A stretch of DNA of 48,649 nucleotides from Oxalobacter formigenes (lineage in GTDB: Bacteria; Pseudomonadota; Gammaproteobacteria; Burkholderiales; Burkholderiaceae_D), in assembly GCA_023667225.1 (NCBI GenBank), contig JAMPAN010000007.1, positions 1-48,649 of the forward strand, read 5' to 3'. The notes under the pieces are model-generated. The model had not been told where the DNA came from. It made no database searches and was given only the letters and a program-made list of their open reading frames with translations. Shown piece by piece: positions 43,443 through 48,649 of the stretch. A program made the position numbers and the translations under genes. Numbering within the stretch: position 1 is the first letter of the stretch; each line of letters starts with the position of its first letter.

Positions 43443-44417
43443 ATGAAGGGGCGGATTTTCCTGGTATTGCTGGCATTGTTTTTTTCGGTTTCTGTTCAGG
43501 CGGAGGAAGAGTGGGTAACGGGAGTTGAGCATTACCGGAAGGGCGAATATGCGGAAGCATTGCTCTATTTTCAGCTGCCGGGGCTGGAAGATAATCCGGA
43601 GGTACAGTATTACCTGGGGAATATGTATCAAAAGGGTCTTGGCGTAGAGAAAAGTTGTTTCCAGGCTGTTGTTTGCTACAAGAAGGCGGAAGAGCAGGAA
43701 AGCGCAGATGCAGCGTTGGCGCTGGCTTCGTTGTACCAGTATGGCGAATGTGTTGACAAGGATATTCAGGCGGCGCTTTCATGGTATGAAAAAGCTGCCG
43801 GTTATGGGAGTGCGGCAGGTTACACCCGGATTGGGCTGATTTATGCCGAGGGTAACGGTGTTGTGCGGGATAATCGGGAAGCTGCGGGCTGGTTTCTCAA
43901 GGGCGCTGAAAAAGGAGATGCTGTTGCCCAGTGCCAGATAGGCCAGTTTTTGATGAAAGGTCTGGGAGGACGGAAGGATTATGAACGCGCACGCCAATGG
44001 CTGGAAAAGGGTGCTGTCCAGAAAAATGCATGTGCCATGTCCAACCTGGCGATTATCTACGGCAAAGGGCTGGGTGTGGAAAGGCAGCTGGAAAGAAGTC
44101 TGCTTCTTTTGAAGGAAGCGGCAGGGATGGGGTATCCAACTGCCCAGTATAATCTGGGGCGTGTTTATGATTTGGGGGAGGATGCGCCGGAAAATCCCGA
44201 TGCAGCGTTTGAATGGTATCGGAAGGCGGCAGAGAATGGCAGTATTGCAGCTATGGAAAGGCTGGCAGAGGTTTATTTTTTCGGGCGGCTGGGGCAGCCG
44301 AAAGATCCTGATCAGGGGCGTAAATGGCAGAAGAAGGCAGACAAGACCCGAAAACGAATGGGGTTGCCCAGGCCGAGTATTGCCAGCCGGGGTATTAGCC
44401 AGATGCTGGAGGATTGA
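43443..44417 (+). CDS. exported Sel1-repeat (TPR-like) protein
   Basis: A 324-residue protein with a signal peptide at about residues 1-20 (FLVLLALFFSVSVQA) and about seven Sel1-like repeats of 35-37 residues. Examples are YYLGNMYQKGLGVEKS, LASLYQYGECVDKD, IGLIYAEGNGVVRD and YNLGRVYDLGEDAPEN. Sel1 repeats are helical-pair adaptors used for protein-protein contact, often in the periplasm. The partner is unknown. The start at 43443 is preferred over 43410 because it begins the signal peptide. It ends 38 nt before a strong bidirectional terminator. Confidence 0.85.
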   Translation: MKGRIFLVLLALFFSVSVQAEEEWVTGVEHYRKGEYAEALLYFQLPGLEDNPEVQYYLGNMYQKGLGVEKSCFQAVVCYKKAEEQESADAALALASLYQYGECVDKDIQAALSWYEKAAGYGSAAGYTRIGLIYAEGNGVVRDNREAAGWFLKGAEKGDAVAQCQIGQFLMKGLGGRKDYERARQWLEKGAVQKNACAMSNLAIIYGKGLGVERQLERSLLLLKEAAGMGYPTAQYNLGRVYDLGEDAPENPDAAFEWYRKAAENGSIAAMERLAEVYFFGRLGQPKDPDQGRKWQKKADKTRKRMGLPRPSIASRGISQMLED

Positions 44418-44454
44418 GCGCAGGGAAAGGACGGTTGGTGTAGCGCAAGGATGT

Positions 44455-44488
44455 AAAAAAACGGCTGGTGTTAAACCAGCCGTTTTGT
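44455..44488. terminator. bidirectional terminator between the Sel1 gene and purC
   Basis: ACGGCTGGT (44461-44469) and ACCAGCCGT (44475-44483) form a perfect stem with a 5-nt loop. An A run on the left gives seven or more T for leftward purC transcripts; TTTTG follows on the right. Confidence 0.9.
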
Positions 44489-44518
44489 ATGAGGCAGAAT
44501 CTGATGCGGTAAGCGTAA

Positions 44519-45220
44519 TCAGTTCCGGAAGCAGGCGGAGAGGGCTTGCCCGGTAATGCGGTTGCCTTTTTCATCAAAAGCCCGGCAGCCGTTGGCACTG
44601 ACTTCATCAATCAACATGAGTTTGCCGGTTTGTTCGTCTTTGCCCCATTCGATTTTAATATCCCACAGTTCGAGTCCTTTTTGCCGGTACAGGCCGTGCA
44701 GGAGCGCCATAGTTTTGGCATTTAAGGCAATGAGTTCGTCCAGTTGGTTTTTTGTAATTATTTTCAGGGCGACCAGGGAATCCGGCACAATCATCGGGTC
44801 GCCGCCTTCATCGTCCTTGATGGTAATTTCATGCACCGGAGTGGGTAATACCATGCCTTCGGATACGCCGGGAACGGTATGGTAACGGCGGATAAAGCTG
44901 CCGGTACCCCGCCAGCGGCATACCCATTCCAGGCCGGGTTTGAAGGTTTCCGCTTTGCGCACGATCATGGAAAGTTTGTCCAGATCGAAGGAAACCATGT
45001 GGGTAGGGATGCCGTTTTTAGCCAGGTATTCGAAGATGGCAGATGTCATGGACAGGCAGGCGAATCCCTGGCCTTCAAGGAGTGATTTGGAGACGTTGTT
45101 GCCGCCCGGATCAATTTCCCCGGCGTCGTTTAAGGTAACCCTGTCGGTAAACCTGAGTTCAATGGTATGGTCGCTGTGGCTGTAAACGTCTTTGGTTTTT
45201 CCACGGTGCAAGAGAGACAT
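44519..45220 (-). CDS. purC: SAICAR synthetase (PurC), divergent form
   Basis: A 233-residue protein with the fold and length of PurC, which joins aspartate to CAIR in purine synthesis. Matching parts are LLHRGKTKDVY, GIPTHMVSF, VRKAETFKPGLEWVCRW, IKDDEGGDPMI, and LWDIKIEWGKD. The sites are unusual: the typical RNxAAGS appears as RWRGTGSF, and the typical DExSPDxxR appears as DEVSANGCR. It could be a divergent but active enzyme or a family member with a shifted substrate. The ATG has AAGGA 9 nt upstream. It is divergent from glmM. Confidence 0.78.
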   Translation of the reverse strand: MSLLHRGKTKDVYSHSDHTIELRFTDRVTLNDAGEIDPGGNNVSKSLLEGQGFACLSMTSAIFEYLAKNGIPTHMVSFDLDKLSMIVRKAETFKPGLEWVCRWRGTGSFIRRYHTVPGVSEGMVLPTPVHEITIKDDEGGDPMIVPDSLVALKIITKNQLDELIALNAKTMALLHGLYRQKGLELWDIKIEWGKDEQTGKLMLIDEVSANGCRAFDEKGNRITGQALSACFRN

Positions 45221-45288
45221 GCGGTTGGTTCCTTCTGTTTGGGATTGATGCGGGGCGGCTTGCTGCCGCTTTGCTTTGAAAGGGATTC

Positions 45289-45317
45289 ATTTTATGCTGA
45301 ACTGTCTTTGTTGGAAA
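45289..45317 (-). promoter_or_regulatory. possible purC promoter
   Basis: On the minus strand TAAAAT (complement of 45289-45294) is preceded 17 nt upstream by TTTCCA (complement of 45312-45317), four of six matches to the -35 consensus. The leader to the purC ATG would be about 60 nt. I saw no PurR-like box. Confidence 0.4.
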
Positions 45318-45492
45318 GCCGTTTTTTGCTTGGGGGAAAGGAGGAGAAAAACAATTTGTGTATAAGGAATATTCTGCTTTTTATGTGTTTTGAGTGATGA
45401 TGGTGTAGTAAACAGGCCTTTGCGGTTTTTTCCCTTTCTGATAGACAACACGGTAAAATAGGGCGCTGTTTATTACTCATCATTTCAGGTAA

Positions 45493-46839
45493 ATGGCAAG
45501 GAAATACTTTGGTACAGACGGTGTAAGGGGGCGGGTTGGCATCAGTCCGATTACACCTGATTTTGTGATGCGTCTGGGGTATGCCGCAGGAAAGGTGCTG
45601 ACCCGATCAGGTACTGCCGCTATTCAGCCGACGGTATTGATTGGCAAGGATACCCGGATATCGGGGTATATGCTGGAAGCGGCGCTCCAGGCGGGGCTTT
45701 CTGCCGCAGGTGTGGATGTGATGCTTTCCGGCCCTATGCCGACCCCGGCGGTGGCTTATTTGACCCGTGCCTTGCGGATAGCTGCCGGTATTGTTATATC
45801 GGCTTCTCATAATCCCTATGATGATAACGGTATCAAGTTTTTTTCTTCATCCGGCGACAAGCTGCCGGATGAGATGGAGCGCGAGATTGAGGAAATGATG
45901 GATCGTCCTATGGCTTGCGCTATGTCGGATGCGCTTGGGAAGGCTCGCCGGCTGGATGATGCGCAGGGCCGCTATATTGAATTTTGCAAAAGTACTTTCC
46001 CCAATGAGCTGGATTTGCGCGGTATGAAAATTGCGGTGGATTGCGCACATGGCGCAGCCTATCATATTGCGCCGCATGTTTTTCACGAGCTGGGCGCCGA
46101 GGTGATTGCTATCGGTATTCAGCCGAATGGTGAAAATATCAATGACGGCTGCGGCGCGACTTCGCCTGAAGCGCTGGCGGAGACGGTGCTCAATCATGGC
46201 GCAGATATCGGCATTGCGTTTGACGGCGATGCGGACCGGGTAGTCATGATTGATGAAAATGGCCAGATTTACAATGGCGACCAGTTGTTGTATTTGATGG
46301 TGAAGGACAGGCTGTCGCGCGGTGCTGTCGAGGGGGTTGCCGGCACCCTGATGACTAATATGGCGCTGGAAGTGGCTTTGGGCAAAATGGGCGTCGGTTT
46401 TGAGCGGGCGGCTGTCGGCGACCGTTATGTGCTGGAAGTGCTGCATGACCGCGGCTGGATTCTTGGCGGGGAAGGTTCGGGGCATCTCCTTTGTCTGGAC
46501 AAGCAGACAACAGGGGACGGTATTGTATCGGCTCTTCAGGTTTTATCGGCTTTGCAGCGTAACCAGACTACGCTTTCCGAATATTGCCGGGAACTCAGGT
46601 TGTTTCCGCAGACGCTGATCAATGTGCGGATTCCACGGGGCTTTAACTGGAAGGAAAACGAGGCTGTTCTGGGTGAAAAGGACAAGGTGGAAAGGGAAAT
46701 GGGCAACAGCGGACGGGTATTGATTCGCGCATCGGGAACTGAACCGCTTTTGCGCGTTATGGTGGAGGCCGAGCGTGAGGAAACCGCCCATGCCATGGCA
46801 AAACGGATTGCGGATGTCTGTGCGGCAGAGGCGGCCTGA
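45493..46839 (+). CDS. glmM: phosphoglucosamine mutase
   Basis: A 448-residue alpha-D-phosphohexomutase that makes glucosamine-1-phosphate for UDP-GlcNAc, peptidoglycan and LPS. It begins [15 protein letters not shown]. The phospho-serine loop is [16 protein letters not shown], with Ser105 before His. The metal loop is [10 protein letters not shown], the sugar loop GEGSGH, and the phosphate loop [14 protein letters not shown]. All are typical of GlmM. An AGGT lies just upstream of the ATG. It stands alone here, without folP before it, and a tRNA gene follows 80 nt on. Confidence 0.96.
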   Translation: MARKYFGTDGVRGRVGISPITPDFVMRLGYAAGKVLTRSGTAAIQPTVLIGKDTRISGYMLEAALQAGLSAAGVDVMLSGPMPTPAVAYLTRALRIAAGIVISASHNPYDDNGIKFFSSSGDKLPDEMEREIEEMMDRPMACAMSDALGKARRLDDAQGRYIEFCKSTFPNELDLRGMKIAVDCAHGAAYHIAPHVFHELGAEVIAIGIQPNGENINDGCGATSPEALAETVLNHGADIGIAFDGDADRVVMIDENGQIYNGDQLLYLMVKDRLSRGAVEGVAGTLMTNMALEVALGKMGVGFERAAVGDRYVLEVLHDRGWILGGEGSGHLLCLDKQTTGDGIVSALQVLSALQRNQTTLSEYCRELRLFPQTLINVRIPRGFNWKENEAVLGEKDKVEREMGNSGRVLIRASGTEPLLRVMVEAEREETAHAMAKRIADVCAAEAA

Positions 46840-46919
46840 TCCGGTAAAATTTTCCTGATAAGATCAGTTTTCTGTTGATTGACCCTGCTGCTGGAAAGCG
46901 CTATTATCTTACCCTTCGG

Positions 46920-46996
<77 letters not shown>

Positions 46997-47013
46997 GTTT
47001 CATCAAATTTTTC

Positions 47014-47047
47014 AATGGGTTATGTGTTCGAGACGTAACCCATTTTT
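47014..47047. terminator. terminator between tRNA-Pro and the integrase
   Basis: ATGGGTTA (47015-47022) pairs with TAACCCAT (47036-47043), extended by two inner pairs, and T5 follows. It may end tRNA-Pro transcription rightward and integrase transcription leftward. Confidence 0.7.
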
Positions 47048-47069
47048 ACTTCCAACTTCTTGCTGTGTA

Positions 47070-48086
47070 CTAAAATGTGCCTGTTTTGGTAAAAGATTTC
47101 GCCCATGGTGAAAGGTGTTCCGCTGAAAAATGAGCGTAACGCTCAACCATATCCGAAGTTTCCCATCCGCCGAGTTCCTTTAGAATTTCTTTAGGTGTGC
47201 CTCGTTGGATATGCCAACTTGCCCAGGTATGACGCAAGTCATGCCAGCGAAAGTCTTGTATGCCAGCGCGGTGTAAAGCTTTTTTCCATGCCTTGGTTGC
47301 AGTCTGAAATACTGGCTTTCCTTTATATACGAAAACATAATCACTATATCCTGTTTCCCGTATGACCAACCGATTTCGCTTGAGTATTTCTACAGCGGTA
47401 TCAGAAAGTGGTACAGGAATAGCCCGCTTTGCTTTCGCTTCATCTGGATGAATCCACGCCATCTTTCTTGCAAGATCAACCTGCGACCATTTCAAACCAG
47501 TTACGTTTGACCTGCGCAAACCGGTTTCAAGGCTGAAAGCTGCCATTTCCGACAAGTGATGCGGAAGCTCTTGCAACAAACGTGATGCCTCCTCTTTGGT
47601 AAGCCAGCGAACTCTTTTTGTTGGCTGTGCCATTTTCTGAATTTTGGGGGCGTGGTCAATCCATTCCCAAACTTCAGCAGATTTCAGTACAGATCGGATT
47701 ATCTCAATAACCCGATTGGCTGTTGTCGGTGATACGCCTTCATTCAGTTTTATCTGTGCAATCTGGTCTATTTTTGATCGTGTAATATCCAAAAGTTGTA
47801 CGCCGTTCAAATATGGATCAAGCCAGCGAAAGTGACTTTTGATTGTTTCTATGCTTGCCAGATGCGCTTTCTCTCGTACAAACCGGATTACTGCATCGTT
47901 CCAGATATAGCGGTGTTTATACCCAAGTTTTACCTGATCCCATAAATTTGCTTTTAAGCGATCATGGAATTCCTGGGCTTTCCTTTTGTCTTCGGTGCCA
48001 GTGCTTCCTCGTAAGACTTTTCCGCCTCCAGGCGGGTATATCTTGTAATACCAATATGAGCTGTTACTTCGTTTGTAGAGTGACAT
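47070..48086 (-). CDS. tyrosine recombinase (phage or ICE integrase)
   Basis: A 338-residue site-specific recombinase. The N-terminal arm and core-binding parts come first (SLYKRSNSSYWYYKIYPPGG). The catalytic domain has the Arg in FSLETGLRRSNVTGL, HDLRHTWASWH and the nucleophile Tyr in MVERYAHFS, with GW in between. It should integrate and excise the element at the adjacent tRNA-Pro, from which it is 73 nt away. The ATG at 48086 has AAGGAG 8 nt upstream. A start at 48128 is less likely. The first 44 codons overlap the gene upstream. Confidence 0.93.
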   Translation of the reverse strand: MSLYKRSNSSYWYYKIYPPGGGKVLRGSTGTEDKRKAQEFHDRLKANLWDQVKLGYKHRYIWNDAVIRFVREKAHLASIETIKSHFRWLDPYLNGVQLLDITRSKIDQIAQIKLNEGVSPTTANRVIEIIRSVLKSAEVWEWIDHAPKIQKMAQPTKRVRWLTKEEASRLLQELPHHLSEMAAFSLETGLRRSNVTGLKWSQVDLARKMAWIHPDEAKAKRAIPVPLSDTAVEILKRNRLVIRETGYSDYVFVYKGKPVFQTATKAWKKALHRAGIQDFRWHDLRHTWASWHIQRGTPKEILKELGGWETSDMVERYAHFSAEHLSPWAKSFTKTGTF

Positions 48087-48289
48087 TGATGAATCTCCTT
48101 TTTGCCCTCCACAACTCGCGGGACCCATTCTCCCGCAAGATATCGTTCAATAGCAAGCTGTGAAAATATCCAGTTTTTACCCACTTTTTGGCCGGGTATT
48201 TCCCCACGCTTTGCTTTGAGGCGGACGGTTTCTTTGTGCGCATGCAGAATTTTTGCGGCTTCTTCCAGTGATATCGTTTTAATTGTCAC
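47954..48289 (-). CDS. excisionase-like HTH protein
   Basis: A 111-residue protein with a MerR/AlpA-type winged helix in the first 55 residues: ISLEEAAKILHAHKETVRLKAKRGEIPGQKVGKNWIF. This is the helix-turn-helix 17 or DNA-binding excisionase pattern. The polar C-terminus is unlike the family core. It starts at GTG with a perfect GGAGGT upstream, overlapping the stop of the preceding gene as GTGA. It overlaps the integrase by 133 nt in another frame, so excisionase and integrase are tightly coupled. Confidence 0.8.
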   Translation of the reverse strand: MTIKTISLEEAAKILHAHKETVRLKAKRGEIPGQKVGKNWIFSQLAIERYLAGEWVPRVVEGKKEIHQCHSTNEVTAHIGITRYTRLEAEKSYEEALAPKTKGKPRNSMIA

Positions 48290-48648
48290 GTTTTCACCTC
48301 CGCTACCTTAAAGCAGATCACCCAAACCCAGGGGTTGGATTCCCATGAGCCGGGGCCGTAGATAAATTCCCACTCTCGCTTAAAAACTGCAACTTCCTCT
48401 GCGCAAACAAGGAGCCGCTCATTGCCGAACCTCGCATCTGTACCTAACTGCAACCCGTCTTCTTCCCTTATGCGCTTGAAAATCCCCTCCGCATAGCAAT
48501 CCTCTTCACTGATATCCTTCAATCGCTCTGCACGTACGTCCGTCACTTCCAGCGTAATTCGGCTGGCGTCACGTGGCATGTGAATGGAGGGTACCCATCT
48601 TGCATAGGGATTTTTTTCTTTATCATCAGCGCGGTATATGACTCTTTC
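48286..48648 (-). CDS. phage-type protein, partial at the window edge
   Basis: The frame stays open to the right edge, so the true start lies outside the window. Visible are at least 120 residues, including RVIYRADDK, NPYARWVPSIHMPRDASRI, LEVTDVRAERLKDISEEDC, and SWESNPWVWVICF. This pattern occurs in early-region proteins of many temperate phages; its function is unknown to me. An internal ATG at 48579 gives 97 residues but would drop the conserved IHMPR segment, so it is not the start. It overlaps the excisionase-like gene by 3 nt. Confidence 0.75.
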   Translation of the reverse strand, partial: ERVIYRADDKEKNPYARWVPSIHMPRDASRITLEVTDVRAERLKDISEEDCYAEGIFKRIREEDGLQLGTDARFGNERLLVCAEEVAVFKREWEFIYGPGSWESNPWVWVICFKVAEVKT

Positions 48649-48649
48649 A

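Overview
The window looks like chromosome from a Gram-negative betaproteobacterium, probably Burkholderiales and possibly Oxalobacteraceae. The reasons are a betaproteobacterial-type trimeric porin ending in Phe, RecBCD, MsbA plus LPS glycosyltransferases, roughly 50% GC, and CCA-encoding tRNA genes. The pyruvate formate-lyase pair points to fermentative or anaerobic life, for example in a gut. This placement is inferred from gene content and was not tested by a search.

Layout. 1-5.3 kb: envelope and periplasmic genes (glutaredoxin-like protein, FKBP isomerase, porin, DUF2569 membrane protein and three BOF/YgiW-like OB-fold paralogues). 5.3-14.2 kb: recC-recB-recD operon on the minus strand, joined by ATGA overlaps. 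14.4-22.8 kb: two unrelated carboxylate-type transporters (AEC and BASS), a small zinc-ribbon protein, the helicase RhlE, an exported protein of unknown function and DnaE. 22.8-34.5 kb: a surface polysaccharide/LPS locus with an O-antigen ligase-like gene, a Stealth-type phosphotransferase, MsbA, GT8, GT2, polysaccharide deacetylase, GT4, GalE, and a convergent GT4-GT9 pair. The ligase and GT2 genes are each broken by a -1 frame shift at a poly(A) run. 34.7-38.8 kb: an operon that reads as ZorA-ZorB-ZorC of the Zorya anti-phage system, with no ZorD or ZorE beside it. 39.07 kb: tRNA-Ser(GCT).

39.5-43 kb: pyruvate formate-lyase and its activase. A strong extended -10 promoter drives pflB through a leader of about 370 nt. 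The leader contains two tandem copies of a structured element of about 80-86 nt (long closing stem, covarying internal hairpin, conserved loop) that matches no riboswitch class I recognise. A terminator-like hairpin lies between pflB and pflA, inside the only available pflA reading frame. 43.4-46.8 kb: exported Sel1-repeat protein, a divergent PurC and GlmM. 46.9-48.6 kb: tRNA-Pro(TGG) followed by the end of an integrated element (tyrosine recombinase, excisionase-like HTH protein, and a phage-type gene running off the window).

The most noteworthy items are the tandem RNA element upstream of pflB, the effector-less ZorABC operon and the two homopolymer frame breaks in the polysaccharide locus.
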